Of a stretch of 5,392 nt of DNA, positions 1-5,392 are shown in pieces. Position 1 is the stretch's first letter. Each line of letters begins with the position of its first letter. The position numbers were made by a program, and so were the translations under genes. The DNA comes from Prevotellaceae bacterium UBA2718 (GTDB taxonomy: Bacteria > Bacteroidota > Bacteroidia > Bacteroidales > Bacteroidaceae): positions 5,030 through 10,421 of the forward strand of contig DEKQ01000162.1 in NCBI GenBank assembly GCA_002353975.1, in the 5' to 3' direction. Below the pieces are notes generated by a model, which ran no database searches, had not been told where the DNA came from, and saw only the letters and a list, made by a program, of their open reading frames with translations.

Positions 1-410
1 ATCAGGTTGTCGAAGATGTGTACCAACCCTGTGCGGCTGCTACCGCTGCGCCCCAGGAAATACTCCTCGGCCACTCCTGTCCAGCCGTGTAGCAGGTAGA
101 TAACGTCGTACTGCTTCGACGGGTCATAGCCGTATGGCACATATACGTAGGCAGGTTTCCTCGTTGCGGGACGGCTGCTTTGCGTGTAGTCCTTTGAATC
201 ATACTCAACCAACTCAATCGTTCCCTGCTGCGTTGCAGCCAGAAAGAAATCCGACGGCACGGGTGTGGTGTACTGTATCTGGAAATCTGTCGGCACGTCG
301 TCATTGGCTGAAACGTCTGCTGCCTCTTTTGAAGCACCGTCCGATGAACAGGCTGCACAACCCAACATCGAAGTCATCAGCATCATCATTGTAGTCATTG
401 ATTTTCTCAT
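1..410 (-). CDS. Exported esterase, CE1/Fes-like, N-terminal part only (3'-partial)
   Basis: The frame starts at ATG 410, one base after the cupin TGA, and stays open to base 1, giving 136 complete codons. The N-terminus MRKSMTTMMMLMTSMLGCAACSS is a Met-rich export signal; lipid attachment could be at Cys18 or Cys21, and neither lipobox is ideal. After a linker, PTDFQIQYTTPVPSDF, GTIELVEYDS and PAYVYVPYGYDPSKQYDVIYLLHGWTG (about 85-111) give the first strands of a Fes/esterase-D-like alpha/beta hydrolase, with LLHGWTG the oxyanion-side loop. The visible part ends near FDNL, before the nucleophile Ser, so catalysis cannot be checked here. Its fold matches domain 1 of the two-domain esterase at the other end, but the two visible pieces do not overlap in the alignment. 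Start codon choice among several nearby ATGs is uncertain, though the first is favoured by its Arg-Lys and position. Confidence 0.85.
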   Translation of the reverse strand, partial: MRKSMTTMMMLMTSMLGCAACSSDGASKEAADVSANDDVPTDFQIQYTTPVPSDFFLAATQQGTIELVEYDSKDYTQSSRPATRKPAYVYVPYGYDPSKQYDVIYLLHGWTGVAEEYFLGRSGSSRTGLVHIFDNL

Positions 411-411
411 A

Positions 412-1341
412 TCATTCTTTTGGTAGTTTGCCGTACTCTTCCTTGCTCAATATTTCGTTAGTCCACACTACGGCAGGACGGTCGGGATTAGTGCCTGCAG
501 CCAGATGGGCGAAACGGGAGTTGGGGGCTGCACCGTGCCAATGCTTCACATTGGGCGGACACATCACGACATCGCCTGGATGCAATACCTCTACAGGCTG
601 ACCTTCTATCTGATGGTATCCGATGCCGTCGGTTGCTATCAGTATCTGACCTCCCGGATGGGTGTGCCAGGCATTGATGACACCAGGCTCGAACACGACG
701 TAGTGAAGACCGGGAGCACCCGCTACGTTTGGAGCATCCACGGTGTTCGCCAGACAAATCGGACCGTTGAACGTCGGCAGCGTCATCGTCGTGTCGGGAG
801 CAGCAAACATCAGACTGTCAACTGTCGTCTGATGTGCATGCTCCACCAATTCTAATCCATTATAATACTCATCAGTTACAGCGTTGTCTCTGTCATTAGA
901 TGCCTCTGTGGGTTTCCAAAGCGAATCGTAGATTACCACCTGCGAAAACCAATTGTCTTTCGTGGCACCGTGCCAGTGGCGCACTCCAGCGGGAATCTGC
1001 AGCACATCACCGCGACGCAGAATCTGGGCAGGCTTGCCCTCCTCCTGATAGAGTCCCACGCCGTTGGTCACCAACACCACCATTCCGCCGTGCCTATGCC
1101 AACTGCTGTGTGCCCCCGGCCCGAACGTTACAACATTCGTCTGCGGGAAGTTAAACACAGAATCGACGTTAATTAACGGTTTCAGATAAGCCTCGCCCGT
1201 AAATGCGGGATTGTCTATCCGCTCACCGATGGGGAACGATATCTGCTCTTTTGTTACACTTTCCATGGATGTTTGCTTCTGTTCACTGCAAGCCGCCAGC
1301 CCCAGCAGCATCACAGCCCCTAAAATCAACTTCTTTTTCAT
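412..1341 (-). CDS. Lipoprotein with two cupin domains (bicupin)
   Basis: A 309-aa exported protein with two small beta-barrel cupin domains, a metal-binding fold used by oxygenases, isomerases and decarboxylase-like enzymes. The preferred start is the ATG at 1341 because it gives MKKK, a hydrophobic core and lipobox L15-A-A-C18; a longer frame from 1377 would bury the signal peptide and overlap the flavodoxin. Cupin 1 (about 70-140) has H82-R-H84 and motif 2 with P117-A-G119 and H122, but Met87 sits at the usual Glu/Gln ligand position and the motif is one residue short. Cupin 2 (about 212-282) fits motif 1 exactly: G220-x5-H226-T-H228-x3-Q232-x6-G239, with H267 in motif 2. Both domains share the KxxHWHGA-type ending seen in carboxymuconolactone-decarboxylase-associated cupins. 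The C-terminus has WTNEILSKEEYGKL, also typical of that group. The substrate is not determinable. It ends 1 bp before the next gene. Confidence 0.9.
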   Translation of the reverse strand: MKKKLILGAVMLLGLAACSEQKQTSMESVTKEQISFPIGERIDNPAFTGEAYLKPLINVDSVFNFPQTNVVTFGPGAHSSWHRHGGMVVLVTNGVGLYQEEGKPAQILRRGDVLQIPAGVRHWHGATKDNWFSQVVIYDSLWKPTEASNDRDNAVTDEYYNGLELVEHAHQTTVDSLMFAAPDTTMTLPTFNGPICLANTVDAPNVAGAPGLHYVVFEPGVINAWHTHPGGQILIATDGIGYHQIEGQPVEVLHPGDVVMCPPNVKHWHGAAPNSRFAHLAAGTNPDRPAVVWTNEILSKEEYGKLPKE

Positions 1342-1345
1342 ACGC

Positions 1346-1966
1346 TTAGAATCCAATTTCAGTGAGCCATTTGTCAATCTTCGAGTGTTTCTGTTCCATA
1401 TTCTTGCCGCCCATTTCCTTCGTCACGATGCAGATTCCGTCCAAATGGTTGCTTTGGGGCGTGGCACTCACAATGTCACGCAATGTCGATGACGGACCAC
1501 TGTAGGCTGTGCAGAACGGGATGACTGTCTTGTCCTTTAAGTCGTACTGCTCCAAGAACGTGAATACGGGCATCGGAGCTGTGTACCACCACACGGGGAC
1601 GCATACGAACACCACATCATATTGTGCCATATTCTCCACCCTGCCTTTGATGGCAGGACGCTCGCCAGCCTCCTTCTCGGCCTTGGCATCCTCAGTGCAG
1701 GGCGTGTACTCCGTGGGGTACGCCTTTTCGCGGATGATTTCAAACTTGTCGGCACCTGTCTTCTGGGCGATGTACTGTGCCGCCTCGCGTGTGTTGCCGC
1801 TCCATGAGAAGTAGGCAACCAGTACTTTCTTTCCTGTCATGTCGATTGTTCCTTTCTTTGTCGTTTCACTCTCATTGACTTTAGCCTCTTTCTTTGAGCC
1901 CGTGCAGGCATTCAGTCCCATCACGGACAGCAGCATCATCGCTGCGATTGTTATTACCTTTTTCAT
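1346..1966 (-). CDS. Flavodoxin-family lipoprotein (Flavodoxin_4-like), second copy
   Basis: A 206-aa predicted FMN-binding redox protein carried as a lipoprotein. The signal ends in lipobox L18-N-A-C21, followed by a Lys/Glu-rich linker (TGSKKEAKVNESE) that lacks the Asp-rich export motif of its paralogue, so retention on the periplasmic side is more likely. The flavodoxin fold starts at about 47 (KVLVAYFSWSGNTR), with a canonical phosphate loop S54-W-S-G-N-T59. The motif VPVWWYTAPMP is at 123-133 and the third FMN loop is CTAYSGPSS at 152-160. It ends WLTEIGF, matching the end of the other flavodoxin. The ATG is fixed by the DUF362 TAA, which is in the same frame two codons upstream. Its stop is 4 bp before the preferred cupin start, suggesting coupled translation. 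Usual length for the family plus a lipoprotein signal. Electron donor and acceptor are unknown. Confidence 0.92.
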   Translation of the reverse strand: MKKVITIAAMMLLSVMGLNACTGSKKEAKVNESETTKKGTIDMTGKKVLVAYFSWSGNTREAAQYIAQKTGADKFEIIREKAYPTEYTPCTEDAKAEKEAGERPAIKGRVENMAQYDVVFVCVPVWWYTAPMPVFTFLEQYDLKDKTVIPFCTAYSGPSSTLRDIVSATPQSNHLDGICIVTKEMGGKNMEQKHSKIDKWLTEIGF

Positions 1967-1972
1967 ATAACA

Positions 1973-3121
1973 TTATTTTATATATTGCTTTTTCCCGTTT
2001 ACGATATACAAGCCCTTTGCCAGTCTGTCCAGACTCTTGGCATTACTGAGCACAGACCGGCCATCAACGGTGAACACGTTGTAGCGCAGGCGCTCGGGGG
2101 CTGTGAGAGGCACGATGGCATCAGCTTCGTCAAGATTGACCAGCGTGTAGGAAGGTGACCCCAGACCTACCTTTTCTGCATGTTCGATGATATGGGTGCC
2201 ATGCTGCTGACGGATGCGGTTGAGCAGGGGCTGATGGTTGTCACCTGCCGTGGAGGGGAGATTGACGAAGTCGAGACAAGCCTGGTCGAGGGCTACTGGA
2301 TCAGTACTTGCAAGGATGCCTACATCCTTCATTTGAGGCGAAGCTGGGCGTCCGTTGCAGTCGCAATCCACGCTGATGTTGTTCATTACATCGATGTAGA
2401 TAATGTTCTTTCCCTCCTGATGGAAATACTGATGGATGGCGTTGGCAACCTCAGCCATCGACTCCAAGAAACCGTCTTGATCGTCGGCGTATCGCATCCA
2501 TTGTTCGCTGACCGTGTTACGACCAGCCGAGTGAATGAGAGCCTTGCCACGACGGGCAGACATGCCGATGCTTTGGTTCTTCAGGACACCTCCGAATCCA
2601 CCCATCTTATGGCCCTTGAAGTGAGCGAGGTTAATCATAAAGTCGTAGTTGGCCATGTGAGCACCCACTACGGCATTGGGGAAATGGGGTGTCACGCCGT
2701 TCATATTGTCTGCCGACATCGGTAATTCCAGTTCGCCTGCCGCTGAGTCGGCCCCATCAGAATCCATCAGGTCGAGTTCGTACTTGAAGCCGCCTGCCAC
2801 GGTGTAACCACGCTGGCGAATCTGATTACGGTGGTTCGCGGTGGTGCTGCGGCTGCCAGAATATGTGGTGTTGCACTCCACAAGTGTTCCGTCCACTCCG
2901 TTCACAAAAGCCTGAATCAGTGCAGGTCTGAGTTGGTTGGAATTTGACGACTCGCCTGTACTGATTTTCACTGCCACGCGCCCTGTTGCTGGGACCCCCA
3001 GAGCCTCATAGACTTTCTGCAACGATTCGGCAGAAATTTCTTTGGTGAAATACACGTTGGCTTGCGCCATCATCGCAGTGGCAACGGCCATCATTGCGAT
3101 GCTCAAAATCGTTCTTTTCAT
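1973..3121 (-). CDS. Secreted DUF362 domain protein with sorting-like C-terminal tail
   Basis: This 382-aa protein is of the DUF362 family, whose biochemical role is poorly defined; some members are annotated as Fe-S centre proteins. An N-terminal Sec signal peptide ends in A19-Q-A21, with cleavage before Asn22. Family landmarks are GRVAVKISTGE near 47-57, CNTTYSGSRSTT near 83-94, the core HFKGHKMGGFGG at 167-178 followed by LKNQSIGMSARRGK, a Cys-rich VDCDCNG (Cys253, Cys255), and VGILASTDPVALDQACLDF near 267-285. No ferredoxin-type CxxCxxC cluster is present, so any metal site would have to use the few Cys and His residues in the core. The last 36 residues form a sorting-like tail. The ATG is supported by a TAG two codons upstream. 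It lies between two flavodoxins, which suggests a redox partnership; that is inference. Family call is firm, function unknown. Confidence 0.88.
   Translation of the reverse strand: MKRTILSIAMMAVATAMMAQANVYFTKEISAESLQKVYEALGVPATGRVAVKISTGESSNSNQLRPALIQAFVNGVDGTLVECNTTYSGSRSTTANHRNQIRQRGYTVAGGFKYELDLMDSDGADSAAGELELPMSADNMNGVTPHFPNAVVGAHMANYDFMINLAHFKGHKMGGFGGVLKNQSIGMSARRGKALIHSAGRNTVSEQWMRYADDQDGFLESMAEVANAIHQYFHQEGKNIIYIDVMNNISVDCDCNGRPASPQMKDVGILASTDPVALDQACLDFVNLPSTAGDNHQPLLNRIRQQHGTHIIEHAEKVGLGSPSYTLVNLDEADAIVPLTAPERLRYNVFTVDGRSVLSNAKSLDRLAKGLYIVNGKKQYIK
1976..2083 (-). other. C-terminal sorting-like tail of the DUF362 protein
   Basis: Residues 347-382 begin YNVFTVDGRSV and end LAKGLYIVNGKKQYIK, close to the type-A C-terminal sorting domain ending of Prevotella and Porphyromonas secreted proteins. 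The same style of ending occurs in the upstream two-domain esterase. If functional, it would send the protein through T9SS to the cell surface or medium. Only the last half of a typical CTD is recognisable, so this remains a prediction. Confidence 0.55.
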
Positions 3122-3145
3122 ATACTACCAGTTTTAATATGTTTC
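3122..3145 (-). other. 24-bp intergenic leader, the longest gap in the operon
   Basis: The gap between the first flavodoxin stop (TGA) and the DUF362 ATG is A/T-rich on the coding strand. It contains in-frame TAA and TAG stops, the TAG two codons before the ATG, which fix the DUF362 start. No hairpin terminator, no TAnnTTTG promoter element and no clear Shine-Dalgarno were seen. It is most likely just a leader within the operon. Confidence 0.6.
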
Positions 3146-3790
3146 TCAAAAACCTAATTCATTCAACCATTCGACTATATTATCCGCCTGATTTCCCGCT
3201 TGATTCCCACGGGTATTGAAACCACTGCTGTTAACGATTGCGTCTGGTTCCTCAGTACGGATGACACTGATGGCATCAGCCAGTCCGCAGCCTTCGTGCG
3301 TAGTGAACACCATGAGGTTCTTTCCACTCAGGTCGTGTGTATCAAGAAAACTGTAAATTGGCATCGGAACAGTGTACCACCAGACTGGCAGGCCGATGAA
3401 TACGTTTTTGTACTCACTGAGGTTGGTCAAACTGGATGTTAGTTTGGGATGAGTGCCAGCTTCTTTCTCTTTACGGGCAAAGTCGGCCAATTCGTTGTAG
3501 GTGACAGGATAGTAATCGTCTGCAACAGTGATGCGATGCATGTCGGCATCCGTTCGGTCTGCGATTTGTTGGGCCACCCATTGAGTTGCGCCCAATTGTC
3601 GACCATTGTAAGCAAATACGTTCGTGGTTCCAGTCGTGGCATCGACACCATCTGGAACTGTCTTTGAAAAATACACGACAAGTGTCTTTCCGCTGGCATC
3701 TTTTACTGGATCAATAGTGTCATCATCACTGGAACAAGCCGTCAGTAAGGTTGTGACAAAGACAATCGCTAAAAAACAAATACTATTCAT
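3146..3790 (-). CDS. Flavodoxin-family lipoprotein (Flavodoxin_4-like) with surface-export signal
   Basis: A predicted FMN-binding electron carrier or quinone/flavin reductase-like protein, 214 aa, anchored by lipid outside the cytoplasm. A short hydrophobic signal ends in lipobox L16-T-A-C19, followed by SSDDD at +2 to +6, close to the Bacteroidota lipoprotein surface-export signal. The flavodoxin fold starts at about 36 (TLVVYFSKT). The phosphate-binding loop carries a Gly/Asp/Thr-rich insertion (about 44-66) before LGATQWVAQQI. The family hallmark LPVWWYTVPMP lies at about 124-134, the third FMN loop is THEGCGL (144-150), and the protein ends WLNELGF. The ATG start is fixed because an in-frame TGA lies two codons upstream. 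It sits 6 bp after the esterase and 24 bp before the DUF362 gene. It is a diverged paralogue of the flavodoxin at 1966-1346. Family assignment is confident; partner and reaction are unknown. Confidence 0.9.
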   Translation of the reverse strand: MNSICFLAIVFVTTLLTACSSDDDTIDPVKDASGKTLVVYFSKTVPDGVDATTGTTNVFAYNGRQLGATQWVAQQIADRTDADMHRITVADDYYPVTYNELADFARKEKEAGTHPKLTSSLTNLSEYKNVFIGLPVWWYTVPMPIYSFLDTHDLSGKNLMVFTTHEGCGLADAISVIRTEEPDAIVNSSGFNTRGNQAGNQADNIVEWLNELGF

Positions 3791-3796
3791 AAGTCA

Positions 3797-5392
3797 TTAT
3801 TTTAATATGGTTTTACCACCCACAATGTTGATTCCCTTTTGAATCGCATTGCGACGAGTGCCGTTGAGGGAGTAGATGGAGTTTTGTTGTTCTTTGTTGG
3901 CTTTTGCTGAATGGATGGCAGTAGCGCTCGACTGTTGTAGCCAGAAGTGGACGGCATCTTGGAGCCAGCCTTCGGCGACAGTGCCGGTGCCGAGGCCGAA
4001 GCCGTGGGGCAGACCATTGTACGAGTGGAACTCAGTAGGGATGCCGAGGGCTGAGAGACTTTCAAGACGGCTCTGCATGGTGCGCCATGAGGCTATGCCG
4101 TCGTTTGTGCCGCAACAGGCGTAGGTGGGACCGTCATATTGTGAGACGGTGGTGTAACCCGTATATTGCATGATGACTGCCGAGGCTTGGGGAATGTCAG
4201 TGCGACCTGTCAATGAGCGCAGGTTGGCACTGTTGCCCAGCGTCGCTGCCATCCGTGCGCCAGCAGAGCCACCCCAGAGCGAGTAGCCTGTAGGATTGAC
4301 ACCAAACTCATTGGCATGGTCACAGATGTAGGTGATGGCACGGGCCAAGTCCTCGTAGGCATAGCTGGGACGATAGATGAGCGCAAAGGCATTGTAGCCC
4401 TGCTTCGAGAGTTCGAGGGCATGGGGGAATGAGTCGTGCATGGCTCCCACGTAGGAGAAGCCACCACCTGCGTTGCAGATGGCGAAAGGGGCATTGCTGT
4501 TGCCTTGGAAGAAGAACAACCCAGTGTTGCGCAAATCCGGATTAGTTTGCTTTTCTTCCTCAGTGTAGATGTCTATGAAACAGTCGTTGGCATGGTTGCG
4601 GAGATAGTTGCACACCTCCACTGTCTTGTCGGGGTCGATGTAGTTGTACCAGGTCAGGTTGAGTTGTTCCAGCGTCGTACCGCTCCAATAGCCCGTATTC
4701 ACAGGAAATATCATCCGGCCGTAGTCGCCGAAAGCCGGGTCGTTCATCACGTCGCTGATGCGGGTCTGGCGGGTGTAATAATTCGTCATGGTCTCAGTGT
4801 TTGTGGGTGGAAAGAAGAACTGCAAGGCATGATAGCAGAACTCCCAGACGGCGTTGAAGTCGTGGTGACCGCCTTCCTTCATGTGGTAGGAGAAGTTCGT
4901 CGGGTTGAACGTGTCTGTGAGTTTTGCCATAGCCAGTGCCTGATTGTGGGTCTGGTCGATGCGCACGTCCTCGGTGCCCACGGCATACCACACGTAGAAG
5001 TCGTTCTTATAAGGTGAGGCATTCACGAGGTCTGCCAGGAACTTTGCCGTAGCATCGGGGTAATACGCTCCGCCATACATGCCTTGGCTCCAGTTGTCAC
5101 CGCTCATGGGCAGATACATACGGCTGTAGGCAAAAGCCTGCTCGAAGACATACCAAGTGGTAATGCTGCCCAACGAGAACCCACCGATGGCGCGATGGTT
5201 GCGTGAAGCAAGAATGCCAGCCTCGCTGGGTGACTCCAAGTAAGTACTGTAGCGTGTCTCAACGGCAGGGATGAGGTCGTTCACGTACTCTTGCGAGAAT
5301 ACCGCCGCCTCGCGTGTGCTCTCGCCCCAGTCTTTCGAGCGATTGTCCTTATCCCAAGTGGGCGACACGGCGATGAACGGACGGCAGAGTCC
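3797..5392 (-). CDS. Two-domain secreted esterase (CE1/Fes-like plus acetyl-esterase-like alpha/beta hydrolase), 5'-partial
   Basis: This fused esterase probably cleaves acyl esters outside the cytoplasm. The frame is open to the window edge, giving 531 visible residues; the true start and any signal peptide lie beyond it. Numbering is from the first visible codon. Domain 1 (about 1-195) resembles CE1/enterochelin-esterase-like enzymes: nucleophile elbow GFSLG with Ser73, a late GTED (Asp142 possible acid) and GGHHDF with probable catalytic His176. Domain 2 (about 225-487) resembles BD-FAE/Aes-type hydrolases: an oxyanion-type NAGGGF near 307-312, elbow GGSAG with Ser376, GTNDG with Asp431 and LPHGF with His463. 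Both triads therefore look intact. A short tail (505-531) resembles Prevotella secretion tails. The TAA stop is 6 bp before the next gene. CE1 and BD-FAE relatives include feruloyl and acetyl-xylan esterases, but the substrate here is not determined by sequence. The double-hydrolase call is firm; the specific activity is inference. Confidence 0.85.
   Translation of the reverse strand, partial: GLCRPFIAVSPTWDKDNRSKDWGESTREAAVFSQEYVNDLIPAVETRYSTYLESPSEAGILASRNHRAIGGFSLGSITTWYVFEQAFAYSRMYLPMSGDNWSQGMYGGAYYPDATAKFLADLVNASPYKNDFYVWYAVGTEDVRIDQTHNQALAMAKLTDTFNPTNFSYHMKEGGHHDFNAVWEFCYHALQFFFPPTNTETMTNYYTRQTRISDVMNDPAFGDYGRMIFPVNTGYWSGTTLEQLNLTWYNYIDPDKTVEVCNYLRNHANDCFIDIYTEEEKQTNPDLRNTGLFFFQGNSNAPFAICNAGGGFSYVGAMHDSFPHALELSKQGYNAFALIYRPSYAYEDLARAITYICDHANEFGVNPTGYSLWGGSAGARMAATLGNSANLRSLTGRTDIPQASAVIMQYTGYTTVSQYDGPTYACCGTNDGIASWRTMQSRLESLSALGIPTEFHSYNGLPHGFGLGTGTVAEGWLQDAVHFWLQQSSATAIHSAKANKEQQNSIYSLNGTRRNAIQKGINIVGGKTILK
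3800..3880 (-). other. C-terminal sorting-like tail of the two-domain esterase
   Basis: The last 27 residues run IYSLNG, then a basic and polar stretch, then KGINIVGGKTILK. This matches the end of type IX secretion (T9SS) type-A C-terminal domains as seen in many Prevotella proteins (pattern: hydrophobic-DG/NG, spacer, KG-hydrophobic-IV-x-GK-x-hydrophobic-x-K). It is shorter than a full CTD of about 70 residues, so secretion by T9SS is suggested but not shown. Confidence 0.5.

Larger units (their letters stand above)
1..5392 (-). other. Single co-directional operon of exported esterase and redox genes
   Basis: All six genes run the same way with gaps of 6, 24, 6, 4 and 1 bp from upstream to downstream, and no hairpin terminator or Bacteroidota TAnnTTTG promoter element was noticed between them. 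Coupled translation is likely at the flavodoxin-cupin and cupin-esterase junctions. The operon is cut at both window edges, so its promoter, regulator and full gene list are not visible. Confidence 0.75.

Noticed and set aside
375..410. ATG-rich short repeat at the start of the left esterase
   Set aside because: It encodes a Met-rich signal peptide; the pattern is imperfect and too short to call a functional repeat.
1342..1377. Upstream ATG start for the bicupin at 1377
   Set aside because: It would add 12 polar residues before a normal lipoprotein signal and overlap the flavodoxin end; the ATG at 1341 gives a proper signal peptide 4 bp after the flavodoxin stop.
2180..2725. A 181-codon open frame on the plus strand
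   Set aside because: It lies entirely antisense to the DUF362 core, which has clear family motifs, and its translation shows no recognisable domain.
4436..5017. A 193-codon open frame on the plus strand
   Set aside because: It is antisense to the esterase gene with intact catalytic motifs; the Val-rich, low-complexity translation is typical of a shadow frame.
5366..5368. GTG start for the two-domain esterase at 5368
   Set aside because: The frame stays open to the window edge and the codon sits inside a hydrophobic strand (RPFIAVSPTW) typical of the hydrolase fold, so the gene is simply cut by the window.
1..5392. tRNA, rRNA, CRISPR, insertion sequence or attachment site
   Set aside because: Coding sequence fills nearly the whole window; no direct or inverted repeats, transposase motifs or RNA-like regions were seen on reading.

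Overview
The window looks like part of one polycistronic operon from a member of the Bacteroidota, most likely a Prevotella/Segatella-type gut or oral anaerobe. This is inferred from protein style, not from a marker gene. The signs are: signal peptides and lipoprotein signals on every gene whose start is visible; an Asp-rich surface-export motif right after one lipobox cysteine (C-S-S-D-D-D); short C-terminal tails ending in KG-x-x-IV-x-GK, typical of Prevotella secreted proteins; A/T-rich leaders with no strong Shine-Dalgarno; and a Flavodoxin_4 / DUF362 / cupin gene repertoire common in that group.

All six genes lie on the minus strand and are read from high to low coordinates: (1) a 5'-truncated protein with two alpha/beta-hydrolase (esterase) domains and a short sorting-like tail, 5392-3797; (2) a lipoprotein flavodoxin, 3790-3146; (3) a secreted DUF362 protein with a sorting-like tail, 3121-1973; (4) a second lipoprotein flavodoxin, 1966-1346; (5) a lipoprotein with two cupin domains, 1341-412; (6) the first 136 codons of another esterase, probably a lipoprotein, which starts at 410 and leaves the window at base 1. 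The gaps are only 6, 24, 6, 4 and 1 bp. No terminator or recognisable internal promoter (TAnnTTTG) was seen, so the promoter and probably further genes lie beyond base 5392.

The genes appear to form an envelope or extracellular module: esterases at both ends, and two flavodoxins, a DUF362 protein and a bicupin between them. A reasonable but unproven reading is that the esterases release a carboxylic or acyl ester (plant-polysaccharide acetyl or hydroxycinnamoyl esters are candidates) and the redox and cupin proteins act on the product or supply electrons outside the cytoplasm. FMN flavodoxins are normally cytoplasmic, so two exported ones flanking a DUF362 protein are the most intriguing part. 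No RNA gene, mobile element, CRISPR array or significant repeat was found, and no stretch over 300 bp lacks a gene.
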